Part shown: in pieces, positions 8,026 through 16,409 of the stretch
Layout of the letters: every line of letters starts with the position of its first letter
How positions within the stretch are numbered: position 1 is the stretch's first letter
NCBI GenBank assembly: GCA_963753485.1
Contig: CAVWCL010000012.1
Span: forward strand, 62,001 to 126,000
Length of the DNA stretch: 64,000 nt
Direction: 5' to 3'
Source of the DNA: CAWDLX01 sp963753485
GTDB lineage: Bacteria; Actinomycetota; Actinomycetes; Mycobacteriales; Micromonosporaceae
The notes under the pieces: generated by a model
What the model saw: the letters and a program-made list of their open reading frames with translations, nothing else
Database searches by the model: none
What the model was told of the DNA's origin: nothing
Program-made: the position numbers and the translations under genes

Positions 8026-8883
8026 GTGCACGACACTACACGAGGACCGGGTTCGGGTGGGCCGGGTACGGTCGAGCCGGGACTGGTGCACCGGCTCAGT
8101 GAGGGGCCGCCCGAGGCAGGCGTCGGTGTGATGGTGATGACGACCCGGGCCGGTCTCGGGAAGTTGCGGAGCCTGGCCGCGGGTCTTCAGGGCGTTGCGA
8201 CGCTGCTCGCCGTGATTCCGCCACGTCCCACGGATCCGACGACGGACGACGCGGAGGAGTTCGCCGACCGGCTGGCCGGTGCGCTCCCGGCCGAGGGGGT
8301 CCACACGCTCATGGGACACAGCGTCGCCAGCTATCTGGCGGCGCGACTGGCCAACCAGGTGGCCGCGCAAGGGCGAATCCCGCCCAGGCTGGTCCTGCTC
8401 GAGCCACCCCTGACCATCGACCTTCTCCGGCAGAAGTCGTCCGAGCTCCTCTTCATGCCTGAGGTCGTCTACGAGCAGTTCGTGGCGTCATTGGACGCCG
8501 GCGTGATCGCCTCGGCCCCTCGGGGAACGCCCGAGTTCCGCGCAGAGCTGATGCAGACACTGCTCACCCACCGCTCGGAGCTGGAAGCGATCCTGCACAG
8601 CGTGGAGCCGTCGCTCCTGCCGCACCCTCCCACCGTGGCCTTCAGCATCTATGCGGAGTGGGCCGGCTGGAACGCCCTCTGCATGCAGCTGACCGAGGTC
8701 ACCTACGGCGGACCTAGCGTCAGTATCGAGGGCCTACACTCCGCCGAGCTGCCAGCGGCGGTACGGGCGGCGCGCTTCGCCCGGCTGCGCATTTCCTTTC
8801 CCCGCATCGAGGTGAGGGAGACGACGCTGTTGCACTCCGACTTGCTCAGCGAAGCCGTCCTGCGACCGTACTTCGCACCATGA
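8026..8883 (+). CDS. Thioesterase-like alpha/beta-hydrolase
   Basis: About 285 residues from GTG 8026. The segment TLMGHSVASYLAARLANQ has the GHSxxS nucleophile elbow in the setting of NRPS/PKS thioesterase domains, and RLVLLEPP follows as in those domains. A late GLHSAELP could carry the active-site His. The upstream frame is open to 7783 but lies inside the previous hydrolase. With a stand-alone adenylation enzyme and carrier protein in the same cluster, an editing or product-releasing thioesterase is the most natural role (inference). The stop overlaps the next start as ATGA. Confidence 0.6.
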   Translation: MHDTTRGPGSGGPGTVEPGLVHRLSEGPPEAGVGVMVMTTRAGLGKLRSLAAGLQGVATLLAVIPPRPTDPTTDDAEEFADRLAGALPAEGVHTLMGHSVASYLAARLANQVAAQGRIPPRLVLLEPPLTIDLLRQKSSELLFMPEVVYEQFVASLDAGVIASAPRGTPEFRAELMQTLLTHRSELEAILHSVEPSLLPHPPTVAFSIYAEWAGWNALCMQLTEVTYGGPSVSIEGLHSAELPAAVRAARFARLRISFPRIEVRETTLLHSDLLSEAVLRPYFAP

Positions 8884-9500
8884 CCGAGCTGATCCTGGCA
8901 CGGCACGGGCTGGCCCATTGCAACGTCGCCGGCATCGTCGGCGGACCGCGTGGCTGCACCGGCCTGACTGAGGAAGGGCACCGTCAAGCGGCCCGGCTGG
9001 CCGAACGGCTCCGGGTCGAGGCAGAGCAGGGACAGCCCGTCTCCGCGCTCTGGTCGAGTCCGCGCCGGCGGGCGCAGGAGACGGCCGAGGTCGCCGGTCG
9101 CGCCCTGGGGCTGCCGGTGGAGTTCGATGCGCGACTCTCCGATGTGGACGTCGACCCCGGCCTGGACGGTCACCGCTGGGCCGAGGTCCGGGCCCGGCTG
9201 TCGCTTCGGGCCGACGAGTTTCCCGGGTGGACGCAGTACGTGCCACGGGTCACCGCGGCGCTGCGGGACATCGTCGACCGCACGGATCCGGACCGGGTAC
9301 TCGTCGTCACCCACGTCGAGGCGGTGACCGCCTCGTTCGCGATGTTCCTCGGGCTGGCCGCAGCCCCGACCGGTTTCGCCTGCGCCATCGATCATGCCGC
9401 GCTGACAGTCTGGCGCCGTTCGGTCGACGGACCGGGGCCGCATTGGTGGACCCTGGTGCGGCACAATGACGCCCGGCACCTGATCCCGGAAAGGATGTGA
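8880..9500 (+). CDS. Histidine phosphatase family protein
   Basis: A 206-residue phosphoglycerate-mutase-like phosphatase: the N-terminal LILARHGLAHCN carries the RHG catalytic motif, SSPRRRAQETAE supplies the second phosphate-binding Arg, and VVTHVEAV carries the second catalytic His. Such enzymes remove phosphate from small metabolites, for example nucleoside or sugar phosphates. It is translationally coupled on both sides (ATGA at 8880, GTGA at 9497), so it is co-expressed with the thioesterase-like and methyltransferase genes. Confidence 0.85.
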   Translation: MTELILARHGLAHCNVAGIVGGPRGCTGLTEEGHRQAARLAERLRVEAEQGQPVSALWSSPRRRAQETAEVAGRALGLPVEFDARLSDVDVDPGLDGHRWAEVRARLSLRADEFPGWTQYVPRVTAALRDIVDRTDPDRVLVVTHVEAVTASFAMFLGLAAAPTGFACAIDHAALTVWRRSVDGPGPHWWTLVRHNDARHLIPERM

Positions 9501-10303
9501 ACGTGTCCGGCTATCGACCCGATGAGCTGTTCCGTTCAACCGCCTGGTACTACGCCCGCTACCGCTCGGAGTACCCGGCTGAGGTGTTCGCGTTCCTGGC
9601 CCAGCGGCTGCGCCTCGACGGAACCCAGCAGGCGCTGGACCTCGGGTGCGGCACCGGGCACGTAGCGCTCCCGTTGGCCGCGCACGTTGCCGACGTCATC
9701 GCGGTCGACCCCGAGGCCGCAATGCTCGACGAGGGTCGGCAGCTCGCCGCGGAGCGCGGCGTGGCGAACGTCCACTGGCGGCGGGGCGACTCGTTCGGCC
9801 TCACCGAGCTCGCACTGCCCCCACTCGACCTGTGCACGATGGGCGCCTCGTTCCACTGGATGGATCGGCCGAAGGTGCTCGAGGTGCTCGACGGGCTGGT
9901 CCGGCCGGACGGTGGCGTCGCCGTCATCAGCGGCGGGGCACCCGGTGCCGGGACCAAGCCGGCATGGGACGCGGTCATCGCCGAGGTGCGCATGCGGTGG
10001 CTCGGCCCGACGCGACGAGCTGGCTCAGGCTCGTACTCGCATCCGACCGAGCGTCACGAGGATGTTCTGCGCGCTTCACCGTTCTCGGCGCTGGAGACAT
10101 GGAACTGCACCCGCGACCTCACCCGTGACCTCGATTCCGTTGTGCTGGCGCAGTTCTCCTACTCGTACTCGGCGCCGGCCCTGCTCGGCGATGACCGCGG
10201 GGCGTTTGAGGCTGATCTCCGGGAGGCGCTACGGGCGTTCAACCCGTCGGGCACGTTTACCGAGTCGGTCCGCACCGAGGTGTTGCTGGCGACCCGGCCC
10301 TGA
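9497..10303 (+). CDS. Class I SAM-dependent methyltransferase
   Basis: A 268-residue methyltransferase with motif I LDLGCGTGHVALP and AVDPEAAM at the end of strand 2. The N-terminal RSTAWYYARYRSEYP is a distant echo of the tandem methyltransferases at 4192 and 6459, so three members of one lineage occur here. The GTG start overlaps the phosphatase stop. The gene ends eight bases from the convergent CmcI-type gene, closing the rightward arm of the cluster. Confidence 0.85.
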   Translation: MNVSGYRPDELFRSTAWYYARYRSEYPAEVFAFLAQRLRLDGTQQALDLGCGTGHVALPLAAHVADVIAVDPEAAMLDEGRQLAAERGVANVHWRRGDSFGLTELALPPLDLCTMGASFHWMDRPKVLEVLDGLVRPDGGVAVISGGAPGAGTKPAWDAVIAEVRMRWLGPTRRAGSGSYSHPTERHEDVLRASPFSALETWNCTRDLTRDLDSVVLAQFSYSYSAPALLGDDRGAFEADLREALRAFNPSGTFTESVRTEVLLATRP

Positions 10304-10310
10304 GGTCACG

Positions 10311-11006
10311 CTACCGGACGCGCTGCAGCCAGCCGCCCGGGTTGGAGGTCACGATGTAGCGCTCCCGGTCGCGCCGTTGCACGAAGCGGTCCTTGCCCTC
10401 GCCGGCCAGGAAGTCGCTGATCGCCCGGACCACCCCGTGCGCCTTGCCGGGCACCTCGACCGGGAGCATGCCGTCGAGGTCCCGGTGCCCATCCTCGATG
10501 ACGACGTACCCGTTGAGCGGTACCAGCGAAGCGAACTGCTTCAGGGTGGCCATTGTGGACTCGTACATATGCGCGGAGTCATCCACCACGAGGATGCGAG
10601 CGCCGGGTGGGAGGAGCTGACGGACCTGTACCGCCACCTCGGGATCGCAGACATCGCCCTCGACCAGCTTGATGGAGTCGGCGTACGTGGGATCGGCCGC
10701 GCTCAACGCCTCGCGCGCGGCACCGCAGCGCACGTCCACCGATACGACGAGCGGGTCGGTGTTGTGGCCGTACGCGGCGAGTGTGCGCAGCCGGTCGCGG
10801 AACCACAACGCGCTACCGCCCAGGCCGAGGCCAACCTCGAGGACCACGTTGATGCGGCACTCCCAGATGATCTCCTCCAGGACCCGCAGGTCCTCGGGGA
10901 ACTTGCGCATCCGTACGCCCGCATAGGAGTCGTTCATGTGGATGCGGATACGTTCGAGGTAATACTCCCCGAGGGTGTTCGCCAGCTCCTTCTCAACGAC
11001 CTGCAT
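10311..11006 (-). CDS. CmcI-family methyltransferase
   Basis: A 231-residue protein of the CmcI/rhamnosyl O-methyltransferase group: VVLEVGLGLGGSALWFRD is the SAM-binding loop, and LVVDDSAHMYE with VIEDGHRDLDG match the metal-binding carboxylate and His segments. Named members methylate the 7-alpha-hydroxycephem precursor in cephamycin synthesis, or sugars. ATG 11006 overlaps the end of the phosphoribosyltransferase gene by 14 bases. It is the last gene of the long leftward arm. Confidence 0.8.
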   Translation of the reverse strand: MQVVEKELANTLGEYYLERIRIHMNDSYAGVRMRKFPEDLRVLEEIIWECRINVVLEVGLGLGGSALWFRDRLRTLAAYGHNTDPLVVSVDVRCGAAREALSAADPTYADSIKLVEGDVCDPEVAVQVRQLLPPGARILVVDDSAHMYESTMATLKQFASLVPLNGYVVIEDGHRDLDGMLPVEVPGKAHGVVRAISDFLAGEGKDRFVQRRDRERYIVTSNPGGWLQRVR

Positions 11007-11574
11007 GCGCCGACTCGTCTTCCACCTCGACCGGGAGGACCGACTTGAGCGTCAGGCCACGCTCGGCCAGGCGCTCGCGACCGATGGAGTGCCCGTGGTG
11101 CAACGCTTCCACGGCCGACCCGACATCGACGATGCGCACCCCGGCCCTGCGCAGCGCGTCGACCGCGCCGAGGACGGTATTGCCGCTGTCCACCTCGTCG
11201 TCGATCAGCAATACCGCCTGGCCCGGTTCGGCGCCGTAGAAGTAGAAGGCGCTGTTTGCGGCGTGCGGTTCGTGCCAGATCAGCCCGCCGGGCAGGCCGA
11301 GGCGCGTCTTGTACGCCATCACCGCCGGCAGGTCGAGCTCGTAGGCGATGGCCACGGCGAGCGGGATCCCGCCCGGCGCGAAGCCGATGAGGTAGTCCGG
11401 CGGGTCGCTCAGATCCAACGAGGCGGCGAGGGCCTTCGCGACCGCGCGGAGCTCCTCGGGCACGATCGCGAACTCCGGCGTGTCCCCGGAGACGTTCATC
11501 AATATCTTGTACGGCCGCGTATCACTGTTGCGGCGCGGGGACACGCTGGCCCGAACGGGTACCACGCCAGTCAT
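10993..11574 (-). CDS. Phosphoribosyltransferase-like protein
   Basis: A 193-residue type I phosphoribosyltransferase fold: the PRPP-binding loop reads VLLIDDEVDSGNTV and an upstream FAPGGIPLA is the usual first-strand loop. An unusual 80-residue insertion with GGLIWHEPHAAN lies between them. Enzymes of this fold join a base or amine to PRPP. Within a biosynthetic operon it could build or cleave an N-glycosidic bond of a nucleoside-like product (inference). It lies between a radical SAM gene and the CmcI-type gene. Confidence 0.75.
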   Translation of the reverse strand: MTGVVPVRASVSPRRNSDTRPYKILMNVSGDTPEFAIVPEELRAVAKALAASLDLSDPPDYLIGFAPGGIPLAVAIAYELDLPAVMAYKTRLGLPGGLIWHEPHAANSAFYFYGAEPGQAVLLIDDEVDSGNTVLGAVDALRRAGVRIVDVGSAVEALHHGHSIGRERLAERGLTLKSVLPVEVEDESAHAGR

Positions 11575-11593
11575 CAGTCGGCCTCCTCAGGAG

Positions 11594-12715
11594 TTAGGGA
11601 ACGAGCTCGGGTGTCGCGAACTGCTTGCGGTACGCCTCGAAGCCCTTGCCACAGACGCGAGCGCAGACTTTGAGCCGGCCCTGCGACACCGACGGCCCGC
11701 TCCAGCTCCGCTCGACGGCGGCGAAGAAGGACCCACCGAGAATGTCGTCGAGGTTGTGCGCGGTGGCGTCGAGCGCGGCCGCGCCGTCGTTGGCGACCAA
11801 CAGGTTGCGGACTGACTCGTCGACACTCGCCTGGCCGCCGTAGACCTCGGGCAGGGTGGCCTGCACATAGAGCCAGCAGCACGGGTAGACCGCACCGGTC
11901 ACCGACATGAAGATGCTGCGCGAGCTCAGGGCGAGGCAGTCGATCTCGCACGAGTCGAAGAAACTGTCCAAATAGGATGCGCGCTGCTCGATACCGCGTA
12001 CCCAGAGCAACACGTCGTTGACGTACTCGGCGGCTCGGGGCGGCCGCAGCTCGCCGACCACCTGGCCGGTGCGGTCGTAGATGGGGTGGCGGTCGATGCC
12101 GTCGCCCGGCCGCAGCTCCGGTGCGGGCTCATAGAGCGGGCGCAGGAACCGGGCCGTCCGCTTGATGGAGAAGCGCTCGAAGCCCAGCGAACGGCTCCTC
12201 TCCTCGGCCGCGTCGACCTCGTGCTCGTTGTGCTCGAAGACGATGTAGTCCCAGTGGGCGTGCCCGCCCGCGTCGATGAATGCCTTGGCGTTGCGCAGGA
12301 CCTTGTCGACGTCGACCCGGCGGCGGTAGACGTGGTTGGTCGCCAGGCCGTCGATCGCGAAGACGACCACGCAGTCGACGCTGGCGAGCTCCTGCCACCA
12401 GCTCTCGCTGCGAAGGCCACCGTTGCTGAAGATCCGGATCTCGCAGCCGGGATTGACGTCGCGGACGTAACGGGTGATCGGGATCAGCTCCGGTGCCATC
12501 ACCGGGTCGCCGTAGGCCCCGCAGATGTCGAGTACCTCCAGCTGGGCGAGGACGTCAGGCGGGATCGCCCGCTGCAGCGTCGATAACGTCATCGACTCCT
12601 CGACCAGGCCCGGCGACGTGCGCCCCAGGAGGCTGCGGGCGCACATCGGGCACTCGGCATTGCAGCGGGTCGACGCCTCGATGTGCAGCTGGCGGATGTC
12701 AGTGGTGCAGTACAC
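11594..12715 (-). CDS. Radical SAM protein with C-terminal Cys-rich (SPASM-like) tail
   Basis: A 373-residue radical SAM enzyme: TRCNAECPMC (about residues 17-26) is the CX3CX2C site for the SAM-binding 4Fe-4S cluster, followed by CGAYGDP, where family members have GGEP. The C-terminal third contains further cysteines (CEIDC, CCW, CARVC) consistent with auxiliary clusters of a SPASM/twitch domain. The GTG start is preceded by GGGAGAGG. It lies 13 bases after a second radical SAM gene; the pair probably acts on one scaffold. Confidence 0.85.
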   Translation of the reverse strand: MYCTTDIRQLHIEASTRCNAECPMCARSLLGRTSPGLVEESMTLSTLQRAIPPDVLAQLEVLDICGAYGDPVMAPELIPITRYVRDVNPGCEIRIFSNGGLRSESWWQELASVDCVVVFAIDGLATNHVYRRRVDVDKVLRNAKAFIDAGGHAHWDYIVFEHNEHEVDAAEERSRSLGFERFSIKRTARFLRPLYEPAPELRPGDGIDRHPIYDRTGQVVGELRPPRAAEYVNDVLLWVRGIEQRASYLDSFFDSCEIDCLALSSRSIFMSVTGAVYPCCWLYVQATLPEVYGGQASVDESVRNLLVANDGAAALDATAHNLDDILGGSFFAAVERSWSGPSVSQGRLKVCARVCGKGFEAYRKQFATPELVP

Positions 12716-12728
12716 GGCCTCTCCCAGT

Positions 12729-13694
12729 TCAGAGGGTGGTCAGCGGCCGGCCGACGGAGGCCGGCGTTGCGGACTTGACCGCTTTGATGCCCGCGATGCA
12801 GTTGCAGGCGGTGGCGGCGCAGCGGATGCCCTGCGTCGGAAGGCGCGGCTCGTCATCGTAGATGCTCCCCAGTGGACCGCCGACCCGGCAGGCCGCCCGC
12901 CAGATCTCGTCGAAGCGGATGAAGAGCGTGCTCTCGCCGACCGAGCACGCCCAACCCTCCCAGTGATTGAGATCTTCATCGATGATCTTCAATGCCGACA
13001 TGACCCGGGTCTGACCGTCGTTGAAGTGCACGGCCAGGCTGCCCTTGAGAACGGTCCCGACCGGCGTACGCTCGGCCGCCAGCGCCTCGGCCAACCGCCG
13101 GTGCTGGTCGTCAGTGTAGGGCGCGGGCCGCTTCCAGCCGTCGAGGAACATGATCTTACGGTTGACCACCGCTGCGGTCTCGCGCTCGGCCCGGGCCGCG
13201 AACGCCATGGTCTCGTCGAAGGCCGCCGGGTCAACGACGATGTTGAGCTGTACCAGGCTGTGCGGCGCGAGTCGTCGGGCGACGGCCACCAGATGATCGC
13301 GGTCGGCCCGCTCGTGGTGGTAGCTGATGATGACCTCGTCGAAGAGGCGGACGTGCTCGTCCCACCACGCCAGGGGCCGGGATCCGTTGGTGAGCACGGC
13401 AACCTGGGCCCCGGCCTGCCTCAGGTGGCGGGCGAGGCGGCCCAGGTCGCGGAAGAGCGTCACCTCTCCCCCACTGAGCAGGAACGTCAGACGCTGCCCC
13501 GCGTAGTGATCGCAGACCCGGTTGCAGAAGCGCACGATGTCGTCGTAGCGCGGCCAGCGGACCCGGCTGTCGTGCAGGTACACCGGACAGTAGGAGCAGG
13601 AGTAGTTGCAGACGCTGGACATGAGCCACTCAACCACGACCCGGCGACTGTCCTGATCGTCGGCGAACCCGATATGGCTGGGCACGTGGTTCAT
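12729..13694 (-). CDS. Radical SAM protein
   Basis: A 321-residue radical SAM enzyme with SVCNYSCSYCPVYLHD (CX3CX2C) near residue 28, FLLSGGEVTLF as the GGE motif that contacts SAM, and a C-terminal CAATACNC cluster of cysteines that may bind an auxiliary Fe-S cluster. The ATG start overlaps the phosphoketolase stop as ATGA, so translation is coupled. The substrate is unknown. Confidence 0.85.
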   Translation of the reverse strand: MNHVPSHIGFADDQDSRRVVVEWLMSSVCNYSCSYCPVYLHDSRVRWPRYDDIVRFCNRVCDHYAGQRLTFLLSGGEVTLFRDLGRLARHLRQAGAQVAVLTNGSRPLAWWDEHVRLFDEVIISYHHERADRDHLVAVARRLAPHSLVQLNIVVDPAAFDETMAFAARAERETAAVVNRKIMFLDGWKRPAPYTDDQHRRLAEALAAERTPVGTVLKGSLAVHFNDGQTRVMSALKIIDEDLNHWEGWACSVGESTLFIRFDEIWRAACRVGGPLGSIYDDEPRLPTQGIRCAATACNCIAGIKAVKSATPASVGRPLTTL

Positions 13695-15934
13695 GGGCGC
13701 TCCCCTCGTACGGCGAATTCCGAGGCCGGCACCAGCGCCGGAAGGTCGGGCGCCGGTCGGGCCCGGTCGGGCCAGGCGGCGCCGAGCAGCCGGCCCGCGG
13801 TCCGGTAGAGCGACCCGGCATCGAGGCCGCTGTGCCGCAGAAGCTGCTCGGGTGACATCGGACGCCGTGGCTCACGGAAACCGACGATGGTGAAGCGGTC
13901 GGCGGCACCGGCCCGCGACCACAACAGGTTGTGCAGGACATCGGGGTATCCGGGCACCGTCAGCAGAACCGGGACGCGGCGCGGGAAGAGCGCCTCGAAC
14001 GCGTCCCGGCTCAGCGCATGCGGGCGCGCCTGCGGATCGCCCAGACAGGTCAGCTCTGCGAGCGCGACGAAGCGGACCCGGGGTGCGGCGGCGCCGACCG
14101 GGAGAAGCGCGAGCATCGCAAGCGCCTGTCGGGTCGCGATGTCGCCGGCGGCAGCGACGACGAGCTGCGGATGATCCACAGTGGAGAATTGCGGCCAGAC
14201 CGCCGCCCCGATGCTCAGCTCCGTGTCGAGAGTCCAGGTCGGGAACCGTTGTCGGGCGTGCTTGTCGCACAACATCACATTGAGGCAGTCCTGCGAACGC
14301 AGCATCGCGTCGAGCACGGCGGCGACGCGGTCCGGGTCGGCCGGTGTCCACACGCGTATGCCCGGGTCGTCGCTCTGGACCAAGCTCGCGAGCAGGCCCG
14401 GGTTCTGGTGGGTGAACGTGTTGTTCCAGCCCAGACTCGTCAGCAGGTAGTTCAGGCTCGCCCGGCTCGGGCGCCCGGCCGTGCGGGATGCCGCTCGGTG
14501 CTTGAGGAACTGCTGGATGAGCGAGGTGTTCATCGGCGCGAACGCCTCGTATGTGATGAGCAGTCCCCGGCCGCCGCCTTCGAGGTAGCCGTGCAGCCAG
14601 GCGTGGCACAACTCCTCGTTGAGCACCTCCCGTACCCACGGCGGCGGCGAGCCGTCATCGGCGGCCAGCGGGATCTGGTTGGAGGCCAGCTCATCCGGGC
14701 TGAAGACCCGGAAGTCGCCGGCCATCGCGTGGTGCGAGACCACCGCCGTCGCCGCCATCCCCAGCGAGACCGCCTCGGCCGGTGGCATCGGCGGCGGGGT
14801 GCCGACCGGCGCGGGCAGCGGTGCGGCACCACTCTCCGGCAGCGCCGCGGCGACGAGAGGGGTCGGTCGACCGCCGGCCTCGATGAGCTCGTGCGGGCCG
14901 TAGCTCGCCAGCCACGTGGCGAGGGCGGCGAACTCCACCGGGTCCGTTCGCGGATCCCGCAGCGGTGTCTTGTGCACCCGCGGCGTGCCGATGATCCGGC
15001 GGCCGCTGACCGCATCCGGTCCGGTCGCACCCTTGGGCAGCCGCAGCAGCAGGACCGGTGGCCGGCCGGGCGCGCCGACCGGGCGCAGCCGCCGCAGCGC
15101 GGAATCGACGGCGGCCCGGGCTGCCGGCACCACGGAATCGAGGGGAGAACACTCCGCTGGCACCGTTGGCTCGCCGGCCACGATCGGGTCGAAGCCCAGG
15201 CCGACGAAGTAGTCGACCTGCTCCATCTCGGAAAGTCCACCGAGGAGCGACGCCCCGCCCATACGCAGCCCGTTGAGCAGAACAACCGGCAGCACGGCGC
15301 CGTGGCGGCCGGAGCCGGCGAAGGCCCGCATCCCGAGCCAAGCCGCTGCCGTCGCGCCACTCTCGCACTCGCCGTCACCAATGAGCGCCACCGCCAAGCG
15401 CCGCGGCGCATCTAGCACGTACCCGGTGGCGAAGGCGAGCGCCGGCCCGAGCTGACCACCGGTGTAGCCATGCCCGGGAATCATCGGGGTGATCTCGCTG
15501 CCGAGGCCTTCCCGATGCGGGAACCCAGACACCAACTGGTGTAGGCCAGCCGGAGACGGTAGAAACTCGGGTCGGTCCCGACCGAGAGCGCCGGTCAGGT
15601 ACGCGTAGGCCAACGCGGACGGGCCGGCGTGCCCGGCACCGTGAACCACCATGACCTCGACGTCGCGGACGATACGGCGCAGTGGGGCCAGCACTGCGAG
15701 GGCGAGGTTCACCGGCGGACACACACCCCAGTGGCCGCTCGGCGCCGCCTTCACGTGCTCCGGTGCCAACGGTGCCTCGAGCCGCGCGTTGTGGGCGAGG
15801 TAGAGCTGCGCCGCGCACAGGTAGTTCAAGGCGCGCCACAACGCGGTCACGGACTCGACCGGCACCGCGTCCACGTCGTCGGCCAGCTCGGCCCACGGCG
15901 GCGGGCACTCAGGATCAGGCCTGGGCCGCACGAC
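13691..15934 (-). CDS. Divergent phosphoketolase (thiamine diphosphate enzyme)
   Basis: About 747 residues, near the usual phosphoketolase length. Conserved landmarks in order: GHWGVCPPVN, VVHGAGHAGPSA (usually GPGHG), IPGHGYTGGQLG, and the thiamine diphosphate/Mg motif LIGDGECESG; the C-terminal half has NLLWSRAG. Phosphoketolases split xylulose-5-P or fructose-6-P into acetyl phosphate and an aldose phosphate. Several motifs are clearly altered, which suggests a specialised substrate. GTG 15934 (preceded by GGAG at five bases) is preferred over 16006, which would overlap the upstream gene deeply. A central-carbon enzyme between radical SAM genes is unusual. Confidence 0.8.
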   Translation of the reverse strand, partial: VVRPRPDPECPPPWAELADDVDAVPVESVTALWRALNYLCAAQLYLAHNARLEAPLAPEHVKAAPSGHWGVCPPVNLALAVLAPLRRIVRDVEVMVVHGAGHAGPSALAYAYLTGALGRDRPEFLPSPAGLHQLVSGFPHREGLGSEITPMIPGHGYTGGQLGPALAFATGYVLDAPRRLAVALIGDGECESGATAAAWLGMRAFAGSGRHGAVLPVVLLNGLRMGGASLLGGLSEMEQVDYFVGLGFDPIVAGEPTVPAECSPLDSVVPAARAAVDSALRRLRPVGAPGRPPVLLLRLPKGATGPDAVSGRRIIGTPRVHKTPLRDPRTDPVEFAALATWLASYGPHELIEAGGRPTPLVAAALPESGAAPLPAPVGTPPPMPPAEAVSLGMAATAVVSHHAMAGDFRVFSPDELASNQIPLAADDGSPPPWVREVLNEELCHAWLHGYLEGGGRGLLITYEAFAPMNTSLIQQFLKHRAASRTAGRPSRASLNYLLTSLGWNNTFTHQNPGLLASLVQSDDPGIRVWTPADPDRVAAVLDAMLRSQDCLNVMLCDKHARQRFPTWTLDTELSIGAAVWPQFSTVDHPQLVVAAAGDIATRQALAMLALLPVGAAAPRVRFVALAELTCLGDPQARPHALSRDAFEALFPRRVPVLLTVPGYPDVLHNLLWSRAGAADRFTIVGFREPRRPMSPEQLLRHSGLDAGSLYRTAGRLLGAAWPDRARPAPDLPALVPASEFAVRGERP

Positions 15935-16409
15935 GGCTCCATGTGCGTACAGCAGCCACCGCGGCCGCCACCCGGTCGATCCGCACGTCCGCGGTCGCCG
16001 ACTCATTGATCATGTGGAGGAGCTGCACGCGTACCGGCTCGGGAAGGGCGGTGAGCTCCAGGTCCTCGGCCGCCAGCGCCGCTGCGAAATCCGTTGGCAC
16101 GCTGGGTGGTCGGGCATCCCGCACTGGGCGCAACGAGATCTCCACCTCGGGCGTGTCAGCGGGAAGGTCGATCGGGAGGACGATCGCCGCCTGTCCCTTG
16201 ACGCTGAGCACCGTGCGCTGGTGGGAGACGGACTCGCCGCCGAGCCTGACCACGAACCGGCGTCCGCGGGAGCTGCCGACCGGCGCCGCGAACGGGATCA
16301 GCAGCAGGCGACGCCCGGCGATCTCGGCGACCGTGGCGGTGGCGACGCACCATCCGTCGGAGTCGTAGCGCAGCGGGGCCAGCTGTGCAACGGCGGCGTC
16401 GTCGCTCAT
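15915..16409 (-). CDS. Uncharacterised 164-residue protein
   Basis: No family recognised. The first 110 residues look like a small beta-rich domain (alternating strands such as WCVATATVAEI, RRFVVRLG and AAIVLPIDLP); the last 50 are Ala-rich helices. No signal peptide or TM segment is seen. The ATG overlaps the stop of the GGDEF gene (ATGA) and its end overlaps the phosphoketolase start, so it is made in step with both and may be their partner subunit (inference). Confidence 0.55.
   Translation of the reverse strand: MSDDAAVAQLAPLRYDSDGWCVATATVAEIAGRRLLLIPFAAPVGSSRGRRFVVRLGGESVSHQRTVLSVKGQAAIVLPIDLPADTPEVEISLRPVRDARPPSVPTDFAAALAAEDLELTALPEPVRVQLLHMINESATADVRIDRVAAAVAAVRTWSRRAAQA

Noticed and set aside
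13931..15415. Long plus-strand open frame (about 494 codons) opposite the phosphoketolase gene
   Set aside because: Antisense shadow in GC-rich DNA; its sequence has no family features and is Arg/Pro/Gln-rich.
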